In this document: piece after piece, positions 28,684 to 38,744 of the stretch
Position numbering within the stretch: position 1 is the first letter of the stretch
How the letters are laid out: every line of letters starts with the position of its first letter
Source of the DNA: Ascoidea rubescens DSM 1968
Lineage: Eukaryota; Ascomycota; Saccharomycetes; Ascoideales; Ascoideaceae
Assembly: GCF_001661345.1 (NCBI RefSeq)
Contig: NW_017962926.1
Coordinates: forward strand, 186,001-250,000
Reading direction: 5' to 3'
Length of the DNA stretch: 64,000 nucleotides
Position numbers and translations under genes: made by a program
The notes under the pieces: generated by a model
Databases searched by the model: none
Told to the model about the DNA's origin: nothing
The model's input: the letters and a program-made list of their open reading frames with translations, nothing else

Positions 28684-31600
28684 ATGGCTAATACGAATTC
28701 TGATAGCTACAAATACATTTTGTTTGATAACATTAATTCATCAGTAATTACGAATTCTCACATCTCCAAACCAAAGACAAACTCTGTTAATGTTAATGAA
28801 CAAACTCCTTTAATATCAACTTCTCAGCTTTTCTTGCACACTTTGATATCGAATAACTATTCCAAAAACGCTTCTGATGGTAATAGCAATGGTCTTCATG
28901 CTAGTACTTATTCTAGCAGCTATTCTAACAGTCGCTCTGGCACTAATAATATTAGCAGAATAAATCACAGAAATGATGCCAATCATATTATCTTACTCGA
29001 AAATTCAAAGAATTCAATAATCAGTAAGATTTTTAAGAGTTTAAATTTTTTTTTTGTTTTATTTTCATCTTTGGCTTTGATAGCTGCAGCCTCTTTGATA
29101 ACTTTTACCTATCTTAACCAAGACTCTCTTCAAGAATGCTTTTCGTCTTCGACTGTCATTGAACCTGATTTTCTTAATACCAAAATTACTTTAAATGATA
29201 ATGGATTTGTCTTAAAGACTAGCCTGAATTTGACTTTTGACTACTCTAAAATCTTGAATGCAGATTCAAAATCAAATTCACTTGTTAGTTTTGACGAAAA
29301 TTTAGAAACAAGTATTCAATCAACATCAATTGATAACCCTTTTGACAAAAAAAAGATTTATTACTACATAATTAAAACTATAACTGATTTGATATCTCCA
29401 ATAACAATAATACCATTAGATTCTATTAAATTGTCTGCTCAATTTCAGAATAATAATTATCAATTTTCCAGTTTAAATTTTTTAAATAATAATAGTTTTG
29501 AAATTAATTTGAAAGATAATCAAACAAATTTTTTATCTCCTGAAGTAAATAGTGAAATTTATCCAAATAGTACCATGGAAATTTTATCAGATCTAATTGA
29601 TTATTACTTGCTCAATCCCAACAATACCATTTATAAAATCAATGCTAATATGAAAGGGGATTTCTTATTAACATGGTCATTTGTATCTTTCAACTATCAC
29701 GCCTTTTACCAAAAAGACATAAAACTAGATCTTAAACTTTTAAACAACTATCAAAATTATTTTCCTAACTTGAATATTTCTAATATTTTTAATCCTACAA
29801 AAGATATTGATATTGTTGATTTTAGTATTTATAACACCTCAGACTCACTAATTACTAATTTGCAAACAAATATCACCTATCATGATTTACCAGGCTTGAA
29901 ATATTATTTAGATCAAAATGACATATTTTTAGATTCTTCAAATTGGGTAATTTCTTTACCTGATCAAAACCATGATAGGTTAATTCCTCTAACAAAAATT
30001 TTCATTCATCCAATTGAATTTTCAACTGGTTTGTCATCATTTTGCATTAATCTAACCTCCACCATAAACAGTTTAGATCCTCGTTTATTGCAAAATAATA
30101 TTAGCAATTCCGATAATATGATTGGTGCAATTGAAGCTTCCAAAACTGATTCTCAAATCTCTCTTTTAAATCAATTTATTTTTAATATTATGAATCGAGA
30201 AAGATTTTCAATTTATGTTAATGGGGAAAATGAAGTTCATGACATCTTCAATTTTAAAATTGAATTGCCTAATTGGTTTAAGCAAATATCCAATAGGCTT
30301 CATATTCCATTAACAATAAATTATCCGGTGGTAGATTTATTTTTACCAAAAAACAATAATACTAACGATACTTCAAGCTCAATTAACATGAAATCCGTAA
30401 TCAAAGATGCAGAACTCATTGATGTTTCAATCACTTTACCTAAGAGTTCATTGCCAATTTTAGATCTTGATTTAATTTTAATTGTTCAATTTCCTCAAAG
30501 TTTAACAAATTTGGAGTTTGATCTTAATAAATTCAAAACAGAGAAACTAATATTGAGTTATGAATGCATAGATAACAAATCTCTTGGTTTTGTCATGGAT
30601 GAATGGCAAGATGTAATAATTCATGATTTTATTTTTTCGAATGATCATTACAATCAAAAAATAGTTGAATTAAAATTGAGAAATTTGCAGATTGATCTAT
30701 TCGATCCAGATGTCATATCTTATTTGATCAAAAAATTTATTCTAAAACAAGATGGGGTTGATGATAATAATAAAGCTGATTTGGTTTTTATAGATTCTGT
30801 TTTTGATATCAACTTGTCATTACCCTCAATTTTTCCCTTATCCAATAGTGAGTTTCAAGAATTTGATAACTTGCCAGTAAACTTGAATTGCAATATCACT
30901 ACCATTTTCAATGAATCTTCTAATAATACAATTGGCGACTATATAAGTAACTTAACTGTTATAATTGATAAAATCACCTACATTGACTCAAACTCAGATA
31001 ATTTTTTGCTTCTTGAACTTGATATTAAAGTGTTTAATCCATTCAACTCATCTTTCAGTTTCAATTTACCTAAAGAAAATCAAATTTTCATTCAATACAA
31101 ATATAACAATACGATTTTGGGGGAAGTATATTTCAATAATATAACGGTAGAAGCATCAAATCTTTTTCAGTTTTCTTTTTTTTTCAAAGTTAATCAGATT
31201 GATGTTTATCATCAGGAAAATAAATTATTATTGGCCGAATTTTTGAGTAGGTTTGTTTCCAATACTAATGACACAAACCCCGTTGTCCAGCTTCAAGGCA
31301 AAGAAATAACAAATTATGATGATGATCGGGTTACTAAAGTATTAAAAGCAATAGAGGTTGCAGTCCCTTTACCTGATTTTAGAAACTCTCTTGCTTCCAC
31401 AAGATACTCGAACATGATTTCTAGTGATGATGAAAAAGGCTTTATACTAAGTGTAACCTTGCATATTTTCAGTTCTGAAATTGAATGTGAAGTGTATAAT
31501 CCAGTCCAAAATCAAAACTTGGAACTCAACATTGTTGAAGGAAAAGCATATTATGAAGAAACAGAACTAGGGAAATTAAGAGATAAAAATGTGAAAATGG

Positions 31601-31797
31601 TTATTCCTCCAGGAGTTTATAAGACACCTAGAATACCCATTGTTGTAAACAAAGGGATAGCTTCAAACATATTAAAGAAAGCATTAAATGGTGAGTTAAA
31701 AGTTAAAACAGTTTGTCAATTTTTGATGAAGCTTGGTAATTTTGAGGTGCAATTAAAATATATTGGAACTGATATGGCAACTGATATACGAATTTAA
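28684..31797 (+). CDS. Large type II membrane glycoprotein, possibly Tag1-like vacuolar protein
   Basis: A 1037-residue protein with a hydrophilic N-terminus of about 115 residues (including the acidic/Pro motif NEQTPLIS, resembling vacuolar sorting signals), one membrane helix (FFFVLFSSLALIAAASLITFTYL) and a lumenal domain of about 900 residues with many N-glycosylation sequons. The lumenal part looks like repeated beta-rich LEA-2-like domains; the end has VIPPGVYKTPRIPIVV, a proline-rich turn seen in such domains. S. cerevisiae Tag1 (YLR173W), a vacuolar membrane protein that ends starvation-induced autophagy, has this topology but is shorter. The link to Tag1 is a guess by architecture. 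Confidence 0.5.
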   Translation: MANTNSDSYKYILFDNINSSVITNSHISKPKTNSVNVNEQTPLISTSQLFLHTLISNNYSKNASDGNSNGLHASTYSSSYSNSRSGTNNISRINHRNDANHIILLENSKNSIISKIFKSLNFFFVLFSSLALIAAASLITFTYLNQDSLQECFSSSTVIEPDFLNTKITLNDNGFVLKTSLNLTFDYSKILNADSKSNSLVSFDENLETSIQSTSIDNPFDKKKIYYYIIKTITDLISPITIIPLDSIKLSAQFQNNNYQFSSLNFLNNNSFEINLKDNQTNFLSPEVNSEIYPNSTMEILSDLIDYYLLNPNNTIYKINANMKGDFLLTWSFVSFNYHAFYQKDIKLDLKLLNNYQNYFPNLNISNIFNPTKDIDIVDFSIYNTSDSLITNLQTNITYHDLPGLKYYLDQNDIFLDSSNWVISLPDQNHDRLIPLTKIFIHPIEFSTGLSSFCINLTSTINSLDPRLLQNNISNSDNMIGAIEASKTDSQISLLNQFIFNIMNRERFSIYVNGENEVHDIFNFKIELPNWFKQISNRLHIPLTINYPVVDLFLPKNNNTNDTSSSINMKSVIKDAELIDVSITLPKSSLPILDLDLILIVQFPQSLTNLEFDLNKFKTEKLILSYECIDNKSLGFVMDEWQDVIIHDFIFSNDHYNQKIVELKLRNLQIDLFDPDVISYLIKKFILKQDGVDDNNKADLVFIDSVFDINLSLPSIFPLSNSEFQEFDNLPVNLNCNITTIFNESSNNTIGDYISNLTVIIDKITYIDSNSDNFLLLELDIKVFNPFNSSFSFNLPKENQIFIQYKYNNTILGEVYFNNITVEASNLFQFSFFFKVNQIDVYHQENKLLLAEFLSRFVSNTNDTNPVVQLQGKEITNYDDDRVTKVLKAIEVAVPLPDFRNSLASTRYSNMISSDDEKGFILSVTLHIFSSEIECEVYNPVQNQNLELNIVEGKAYYEETELGKLRDKNVKMVIPPGVYKTPRIPIVVNKGIASNILKKALNGELKVKTVCQFLMKLGNFEVQLKYIGTDMATDIRI

Positions 31798-32145
31798 AAG
31801 ATTGAAAATGTTTTTAGATCTTTTTTTTTTAAGTTCTTTTTTATTATTTTTTTTAAACTTTATAGTTTTTGCTAGAGTTTTATGTTGATTTTCCTGCAAC
31901 TTCCAATGGCGTAATTATTTAATTTCTTTGCAGGTTATTTTTTGAATTGTATTGTTGGTTAAACTGCTCTGCTTTGTGGACCATACACATTAATAATTTA
32001 TGATTTTCTATTTTCTCAATTTTGAAAATAATTACAAAAAAATAAAAAAGTCAATTCTATATTAGAGCTCTTGCATAGAAGAAGTGTTAAGATACAATAG
32101 TAAAAATAAGTATTAATCTTTAGAATAAAATTCAAAAAAATCTAA
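31798..32145. other. Convergent 3' region
   Basis: 348 bp, with poly-T directly after the upstream gene and A-rich sequence near the CDC25 end. No gene is seen. Confidence 0.5.
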
Positions 32146-35100
32146 TCAAGAATGCGAATGCTGTGTTTGGATATTAAAACTAAGATTCCACATTCTATCT
32201 GAATCTTTCATATATAATGAATGTACATTCATGAGCTCTATTAATATCAACTCTTGCAATTGAGATACCGAATCCATTGTAATATTGTCATCAAGATTTT
32301 GATTGGTTCCACTGGATGATCCGATGCCACCATTGGTTATACTTATATCTCTTAGGGAGTAACTATTAGAAAAATTAAAAGCAAAATCTCTTTTTTTAAA
32401 CAGATTATTGCTCCCATTTGTGTTGATAATATTATATGTAGAAGAGTAATCAACCTGGAAATGTTCCATATCAGATAATATTTTTACAATCTTAAAATGC
32501 TTATCAAAATTAATTAATTTTAAATAACCACTTATTTGTCTATAATCACTATTGCCTTCATTAACAAATATTATGTCTTGTAGAAACAAATTGATATAGG
32601 GAACTAAAGGAATGTTACTGACCTGCTGATCTTTTGATATATCCAAATATTTCTTTAGCTTTGACCGATAAATATAAAAATTTTTATCGGGTTGAATGAT
32701 TGAGCTTAGATAACTGTAAACTTCATAATACTTGGAGTTTAGCTTTCCCCACAAACGATGTAATCGACTGATTGCTGAACTTTGTAATATTGTCATTATC
32801 GCAGCCAAAGAATTAAAATTTCTTAAAATTAGACAACAATAAGCAACTTTTATCCAGTATTTCAAATTGGAGATTCTTAACTTTATGGCAATCCCAGGTT
32901 TCAATATGGTTTCGATAACATATTCTGATAGTAAATTGGTAAATAGTATTGATTTTTCAACATTAACGCTTTTTTTTAAATATAGGTTCTTGGTGATAAA
33001 ATTTTTATTTAATAATTCGTCTGGTTTTATACTGACAAATATCTTGGATTCTATAATTGTTAATTGCTTTGACAATTCCATGCAATTGAAGTTTAGTAAA
33101 GAAATGTTCTTGGAATTCAAAGATACTTCAAGCTTTTTTATTTCACAAATGTTATACCACGAATCTAATAGTTGTTTGATGTCAATTGGATAGTATGGAA
33201 TTGGATTTGAAGAAATACTAGAACTAGTTTTAATAAAATCAGGATTCCATGTTTTACCAAATGCAACTCTGAATTGCATTATGGCTTTTTCAATCGATGA
33301 TAACTGGTTTCGGTTAAGTAAAGATGATATATGTGATGTGGATGCAATCCAATTTGAAATTTTCAAAGAAGATGATCCAATCCCATTATTGTTATTCTGT
33401 TTATTTTTAAAAAGAAACTCAGTTTCACTTGTTGGACTAGATAGATCAGCAGGAAGCGCTGTAGTACTTGTTGTATAATAATGGTAACCATCTTCGTAAG
33501 AACTCTTATCAATTTGTCCAATTCTTCTTGTGACTAATTGATTGTCATTCATACCAGACATGTAAGCAAAATTCACATCCTGAAATGGGTGATTTGCTGC
33601 TAATTTTCCAGCAACCTCTAATATTGGATACACCTCTGTGGGCAAATATCTTATGGCACTCTCATTTAAAAAGTTTATTATGGTTGGTAAAAGCGGATAA
33701 TCTACTTTATAGTTCCAATAACTTTCAAGCCATGTTTTGAATGCATTCAAGATTAATTTTCTGCGATTTTTTATTCTTGAATCGAATACTGTGTATTTTT
33801 GTTCTGAGTTGATTTCATATTCTTCAGATTCTGATTGTGTCGTCAGTTCATCAATAAGAATAGATTTTTCTTTGTTATCAGCATCAAATCTTTTTATTAA
33901 TTCTTCAATTAAGTCAGCTGGAGTTGAAAAAATGCGAAATGTTAAAAAGAATGTTGAAAAAAAGAACCTATCTGGACGATGTAGTTCATTAACTAATAAG
34001 TATACCAATGCTCTAAAGGTAGCACCTAGTATTTTTCCGTTGCCATCTAGTAGAATTTCATTATCTACAGAAAACGGGTTAGTTTTCAACTCCACATCTT
34101 GTTGGTTTGAGGAATCCTTATATCGAGCAAAGGCTGATATTCTTACCATGTATGGAGAAGAACTATTGAACTCTGCTAGTGTTTCCAGAAGTGTGATTGG
34201 TTGAGCATTTTTGTTTAAATTTGAATTTACGGGAGTTATTGTTTGATTTGAATCTTCTAGTGAATTGATTGAACATTTTTGGACAAATTCTTTGGGGGAT
34301 ATTTTCATTTTTTGAAAGTCTGGATGTTTTCGGTTAGAGTCTAGAGTATAACCATTCGGTATTAAATCCAACAAATAGCGACAGCTTTTTAAGGAGCTGG
34401 AGACAGATTTTATCATTTTTGAGACAACAGCAATTAGTTTTATTCCTTCTAGAGTGTAGAAATAAGAGGAGCTTCTGTTTCCCGGGATGTCAGATATAAG
34501 ATTTGGAGAGTATAGTCTGAACAATGGTGTTGTTTGATTTAAAGAAGTTTTTAGAAGCAATTTTTTAACAGTTGAAACCAAATCAGTGACCAAGACTAGT
34601 AAGTTCTCTAGTGAGGAATCTAGAGTATAGTCCGATAGTTTCAAGAACCTGGTTGCAGATTTTCCGATGAACAAGATTTCTCTTAGTAGTAGGATTATTT
34701 GGTAAACGATTGTTTCTAATAGGTGGGAACCAGAATTATTATTTTGGATCATATCCATTCTACCCAAAATCAAGCTTAGATATTGGAATAGCAAGTGGTT
34801 TATTTCGGACAATCTTGATTTTGCGATGGGAGGTTCATTTAGATAGAAGATTTTATCCTTTTTTTTTTTTTTTTTGAGCAATGTTTTTTCATGTTTGATG
34901 GGGTCGAATTGTAGGATATCATTTGGAGTTGATATGGATTTTCTGAGGCTTTTGTGGTGATTTTGTTTGATTGTGTTTGAATCTGATAGGGACTCCGATT
35001 CATCAATTGTTTTGTTGTTGTTGTTTGGGGATAAGACTGTGAATGAAGAAGGAGCATTTTTTTGAAAGTTGTAGTTGTAGTTATTGAGTAATTTTTTTGA

Positions 35101-36738
35101 ATTTATTGAATTTTTGTTAGCGCTAACATCAGGGCTAGTGTTAGTGTTAGCGCTGGTGTTAGCGCTAATGTTAGCGTTATTGTTGGTATTGGTGATATTA
35201 TTTGGAGGAATATTTTGGAGTAAAATGAATTTATTTGGGATAAAATCTAGAATGGTTCCCCAGTTTTTTAGAAAAATAATTGATTTCAAAATGATTTTAA
35301 AGATAGAGTATTCAAGGTAGTCTAGTTTTTTAATGAATTTTAGGTAAAAGGTAATGTATTCTGAGTTGTTGTTAGTTGTGTTTAATTTTTGGATTGGTAG
35401 AATGTAGTTGTTGTTAAAGGTCATTAGTTTGTACCAATCGGATAACAATTTTTTCCTCAAGTGATGGATTTTGGAAGAGTTTTGAATTAGATAGTCATCT
35501 TTTGATAGGGTATTTGTGTTGGATAGTAGGTTGCGGATTGAGGATTTGATTTCGTTGATGTAGTTGTTGAAAGTGATTGACAATTTTTGGATGGAATCTG
35601 GGAAGGTGAGGGTTGTGTTGATGTTTGATTTGTTGTTGTTGAGGAAGTTGTTGAGGAATTTTTTTTTCAATAGGATTTTTGAGCAGGCTATTAGTAGGGG
35701 TTTCAAGTATATTAGGGAGGAAGCGATTTGGGAATAGGTTGAGTTGGGAGTGAGAGTGGAAGTGGAAGTGGAAGTGGAAGTGAGAGTGAGAGAGAGATTG
35801 GGAGTAGGATAAGTGGGGTAGATTGGTTTGAAGTAGTTTGTTATTGGAACCCAGCCATTTGAGATTGAGGAAGATGATATATTTAAGAGGGATACGTTAG
35901 CTAGAGAGAGATTTTGGTCTAGATTGTGAATGTAGATGATATCATTTTTCTTGAAGGGTATTAGATTCAAGTCTGGGTTGTTGTTGTTTGATAGGGTGTG
36001 GTTGTGGATTGCTCTGAGAAAGCAACATAGATATTTCTGGTCTTTTTTAAAAGGTTGGCTCAAAGCAGAAGAGGATATACTTGGTTGTGAATGGTGCAGA
36101 GGTGAAGAGGTTTTGTTGAAGGAGAAATCAGTAACTGAGATGGAATTGGGGTTGTGATTTGGAATCGAAATAGAGTTTGAAGGAGCGTTGGAAATGGAGA
36201 TGAGATTGGAGATGGATGTGGAATTGGGTATTAAAAGTGGTATTGAGTTAGGTATTGAATTGGATAGTAGATTTGGATTTGAATGTGAATTTGAGAGTGA
36301 GATTGAGATGGAACTTGAAGTTGAGGACGCAGAAGTGGAGGTGGAAGTGGAAGAAGAGGAGAGAGAGAGTTCAGAGTTTGCATAGTTGTTTGCAGGAGCT
36401 ATTCTGGGAGGAGCTGATAAGTAGTGGGAACTATTGGCATTGTAGATGCTTTGGGAGGACATAAAGAAAGAGACGTTATTATCCAGAGTGATGTGATTGG
36501 TATTATCAGTATTGGTATTATCAGTCTTGTGATTATGATTGTGATTGTGATTGTGATTGCGATTGCGATTGCGATTGCGATTGGTGAAACTGAGATATGA
36601 GGTGTTGTGGCATTGATACAGATCACTGCTAGTCTCAGCATTTATATCAGTTGGATCAGCTGGATCCCCTGGAGCAGCTGGAGCGCCAGGACTGCTGGCG
36701 GTGAGGGTGCACGCTGAGTCTCTCCTGGAGCCGGTCAT
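32146..36738 (-). CDS. CDC25: Cdc25, Ras guanine-nucleotide exchange factor
   Basis: A 1530-residue protein (S. cerevisiae 1589). An SH3-like domain lies at about 235-302 (KYLCCFLRAI ... GWVPITNYFKPI). The RasGEF N-motif follows at about 896-1010 (GATFRALVYLLV, PDRFFFSTFFLTFRIF) and the catalytic domain at about 1190-1420, ending in PYINLFLQDIIFVNEG and NFDKHFKIVKIL. The first 230 residues and the region 500-650 are Ser/Asn-rich and disordered, with a hexamer-coded Asn-Arg/Asn-His run (36540-36585). Cdc25 loads GTP on Ras and so drives cAMP/PKA signalling by glucose. It is divergent with SME1. Confidence 0.92.
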   Translation of the reverse strand: MTGSRRDSACTLTASSPGAPAAPGDPADPTDINAETSSDLYQCHNTSYLSFTNRNRNRNRNHNHNHNHNHKTDNTNTDNTNHITLDNNVSFFMSSQSIYNANSSHYLSAPPRIAPANNYANSELSLSSSSTSTSTSASSTSSSISISLSNSHSNPNLLSNSIPNSIPLLIPNSTSISNLISISNAPSNSISIPNHNPNSISVTDFSFNKTSSPLHHSQPSISSSALSQPFKKDQKYLCCFLRAIHNHTLSNNNNPDLNLIPFKKNDIIYIHNLDQNLSLANVSLLNISSSSISNGWVPITNYFKPIYPTYPTPNLSLTLTSTSTSTSTLTPNSTYSQIASSLIYLKPLLIACSKILLKKKFLNNFLNNNKSNINTTLTFPDSIQKLSITFNNYINEIKSSIRNLLSNTNTLSKDDYLIQNSSKIHHLRKKLLSDWYKLMTFNNNYILPIQKLNTTNNNSEYITFYLKFIKKLDYLEYSIFKIILKSIIFLKNWGTILDFIPNKFILLQNIPPNNITNTNNNANISANTSANTNTSPDVSANKNSINSKKLLNNYNYNFQKNAPSSFTVLSPNNNNKTIDESESLSDSNTIKQNHHKSLRKSISTPNDILQFDPIKHEKTLLKKKKKKDKIFYLNEPPIAKSRLSEINHLLFQYLSLILGRMDMIQNNNSGSHLLETIVYQIILLLREILFIGKSATRFLKLSDYTLDSSLENLLVLVTDLVSTVKKLLLKTSLNQTTPLFRLYSPNLISDIPGNRSSSYFYTLEGIKLIAVVSKMIKSVSSSLKSCRYLLDLIPNGYTLDSNRKHPDFQKMKISPKEFVQKCSINSLEDSNQTITPVNSNLNKNAQPITLLETLAEFNSSSPYMVRISAFARYKDSSNQQDVELKTNPFSVDNEILLDGNGKILGATFRALVYLLVNELHRPDRFFFSTFFLTFRIFSTPADLIEELIKRFDADNKEKSILIDELTTQSESEEYEINSEQKYTVFDSRIKNRRKLILNAFKTWLESYWNYKVDYPLLPTIINFLNESAIRYLPTEVYPILEVAGKLAANHPFQDVNFAYMSGMNDNQLVTRRIGQIDKSSYEDGYHYYTTSTTALPADLSSPTSETEFLFKNKQNNNNGIGSSSLKISNWIASTSHISSLLNRNQLSSIEKAIMQFRVAFGKTWNPDFIKTSSSISSNPIPYYPIDIKQLLDSWYNICEIKKLEVSLNSKNISLLNFNCMELSKQLTIIESKIFVSIKPDELLNKNFITKNLYLKKSVNVEKSILFTNLLSEYVIETILKPGIAIKLRISNLKYWIKVAYCCLILRNFNSLAAIMTILQSSAISRLHRLWGKLNSKYYEVYSYLSSIIQPDKNFYIYRSKLKKYLDISKDQQVSNIPLVPYINLFLQDIIFVNEGNSDYRQISGYLKLINFDKHFKIVKILSDMEHFQVDYSSTYNIINTNGSNNLFKKRDFAFNFSNSYSLRDISITNGGIGSSSGTNQNLDDNITMDSVSQLQELILIELMNVHSLYMKDSDRMWNLSFNIQTQHSHS

Positions 36739-36993
36739 GATGCACAGGAAGCAGAAACACCAATAGGCCAGCGCGTGCTACTTATACCCACGCCCGCTAG
36801 AGGAATAGCAGCACCGGCACCAGAAGTTGGCTCCCCTCCTCCTCCGCCGTCTGCGCACACGCGCGCGGAAACATGCAAGAGACTGCGGACGCGTTGGACA
36901 CAGGGTAACTGCTGGTCTGGGATAAGTCCGTGTTTCTGCTGCTTCTGCTGCTTCTGCTGCTGCTTCTTTGCAAACAACCGCAGCTGCTCCACG
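36739..36993. promoter_or_regulatory. Divergent CDC25/SME1 promoter with an ACGCGT element
   Basis: A 255-bp, G+C-rich region. ACGCGT (36889-36894) is the core of the MluI cell-cycle box recognised by MBF in yeasts, and alternating CG/CA sequence surrounds it. A single hexamer in GC-rich DNA can be chance. Confidence 0.35.
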
Positions 36994-37337
36994 ATGTCAT
37001 CCAGCACAAAACACCAGAAGGTGGTATGTTTACAGCGCTTCCGGGCTTTGATCCCGCTCTTCTTTGCAATTTCAACAACTAACTTCTCTTTTTCCAGATG
37101 GTTCCACCCATCAACTTGATTTTCAAGTTTTTCCAGCAACAGTCCTTGGTCCAGATCTGGTTGTATGAACAGATAGCCTACAGAATACAGGGCAAAATCA
37201 GAGGCTTTGACGAGTTCATGAACCTAACCATCGACGATGCTTACGAAATCAACCAACAAGACTTTTCAAAGAAAAAGTTGGGCAGAATCTTGCTAAAGGG
37301 TGACAATATCACTCTAATATCGAGTTTAGATGTTTAA
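36994..37337 (+). CDS. SME1: Spliceosomal Sm protein E (SmE), spliced
   Basis: Exon 1 is 36994-37023 and exon 2 is 37098-37337, 89 residues. The spliced start [20 protein letters not shown] aligns with S. cerevisiae MSNKVKTKAMVPPINCIFN; an unspliced start at 37098 would lose the N-terminal extension. The Sm1 motif is [29 protein letters not shown] and the Sm2 motif is [11 protein letters not shown]. SmE is part of the seven-membered ring on U1, U2, U4 and U5 snRNAs. Its own pre-mRNA contains an intron, so its expression depends on splicing. Confidence 0.96.
37024..37097 (+). other. SME1 intron (74 bp)
   Basis: Donor GTATGT, branch-like ACTAAC (37078-37083), acceptor CCAG ending at 37097, phase 0. 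Confidence 0.93.
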
Positions 37338-37802
37338 TCAATTCGACACTCCAGCCCACTAATCAAGTGATAATCCAACTCAACAATCAATTGACACCAC
37401 ATTTTAGTATTACAATTTAAAAACACAGATTTCTCATAGTATAGCATAGTATAGTATAAGTAAAATAAGGTAAAGTATACTACAGATCCCCTCGGATTGC
37501 ATCCCAAAACCGATTGTGATCACATGATCTCTGTTTTTTTTCAGAAAAAATTTAAATTATTTTTTTTTTCTGCTGAAAAATTTCATATCAATTATCATCA
37601 CAAAGTTTGTTTGAAAAAAAAAAAAATTATACTATAAATCTCTCCATTCTAATTTTTCTCTTTTTGCTTCATTTTCTTGGTTTTTTTATATCTTTGGTTC
37701 ACTAAATAATACACAATTATTTATTCTATATCAATTATCAATCCATCTTTTGTTTCCCATTCCTCCACTCCATATTAATACTCACTACCTTTATATTCAA
37801 CA
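37338..37802. promoter_or_regulatory. SME1 3' flank and MRT4 promoter with an RRPE-like box
   Basis: 465 bp. TGAAAAATTTC (37574-37584) matches the ribosomal RNA processing element that controls ribosome-biogenesis genes through Stb3. A second imperfect copy (CAGAAAAAATTT) lies near 37544. I find no PAC box. Short TAGTATAG/AGTATA repeats lie around 37437-37483. Confidence 0.45.
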
Positions 37803-38528
37803 ATGGCAAGATCGAAACGTGCTAGACTTGTAACCTTATCAAAAACTGATAAAAAGGGTCGTCAAAACAAAAACAGAATCTTCGATCTCATCAGATCAAA
37901 CATCGATTCCTACAACTACCTCTGGCTACTCGACTTGAGAAACATCAGAACTCCAACCCTACAATCAATAAGAGCTGACTGGAAGGGTTCCAAAATTGTT
38001 CTAGCAAAAACTGCTGTTATGCGTGAATCTCTAGGTAAACTTCCCTCCAACGAATACGCTCCAAATCTATCGCTTCTATCCAAAAGAATCACTGGCTCCT
38101 CCACCCTCCTCTTCACAAACGAACAACCTCAAGTAGTAAAGGACTATTTCACTGCCTTTGTCACAAAGGATTTCGCTAGAGCAAACTCAATATCCCCAAT
38201 ATCCTTCACCATCCCCGAGGGAATCATCTACTCCACAGCCGGTCAGATATCCGTTGAAGAAGACGTTCCAATCTCCCACTCCTTAGAACCAACCTTCAGA
38301 AACAAATTCAACATTCCCACTAGAATAAAAAACGGAAAGGTCGTTCTAGATTCTCCCTTCAATGTCTGCCAAAAGGGCGACAAACTATCCATCGTTCAAT
38401 CTCTTATTTTAAAACAATTTGGTATCGCATGTGCTGAATTTAAAGTAAAAATCGACTCCTATTACGACAAAAAACTAGAATCTGTAATTCTTTTAACAAC
38501 ATCAGAAAATGATCATCAAATGGCCTAA
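37803..38528 (+). CDS. MRT4: Mrt4, P0-like 60S ribosome assembly factor
   Basis: A 241-residue protein (S. cerevisiae 236). It opens MARSKRARLVTLSKT, typical of Mrt4 and distinct from ribosomal P0, and lacks the acidic P0 C-terminus. The body has the P0 RNA-binding fold (LWLLDLRNIRTPTLQ, VLAKTAVMRESLG) and the Mrt4 insertion domain (DFARANSISPISFTIPEG). Mrt4 holds the P0 site on pre-60S particles in the nucleolus and is later exchanged for P0 through Yvh1. Codon choice looks biased toward highly used codons compared with neighbours. An RRPE-like box lies upstream. Confidence 0.96.
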   Translation: MARSKRARLVTLSKTDKKGRQNKNRIFDLIRSNIDSYNYLWLLDLRNIRTPTLQSIRADWKGSKIVLAKTAVMRESLGKLPSNEYAPNLSLLSKRITGSSTLLFTNEQPQVVKDYFTAFVTKDFARANSISPISFTIPEGIIYSTAGQISVEEDVPISHSLEPTFRNKFNIPTRIKNGKVVLDSPFNVCQKGDKLSIVQSLILKQFGIACAEFKVKIDSYYDKKLESVILLTTSENDHQMA

Positions 38529-38744
38529 TTTCTCTTTATTCCCTTTTATATCTATCTTAATTAACATTTAAATCTCCACTTCAAAACTTTTTATCGTAGT
38601 ATATAAAGCCCTGATTTGTAAAGCCCTGCTTAATAAAGCCCTATTCTACTTTATAACATCAACTCAAAATTTTAAATTGAAATCTTTTCTCAAATTACTT
38701 TTTAATTACCATTGCAATTATTACTACAATATTATTCATAAAAT

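Noticed and set aside
36735-37139. Overlapping frames of about 90-134 codons on both strands around SME1 exon 1
   Set aside because: They cover a GC-rich promoter and the SME1 intron; SME1 splicing explains the region.
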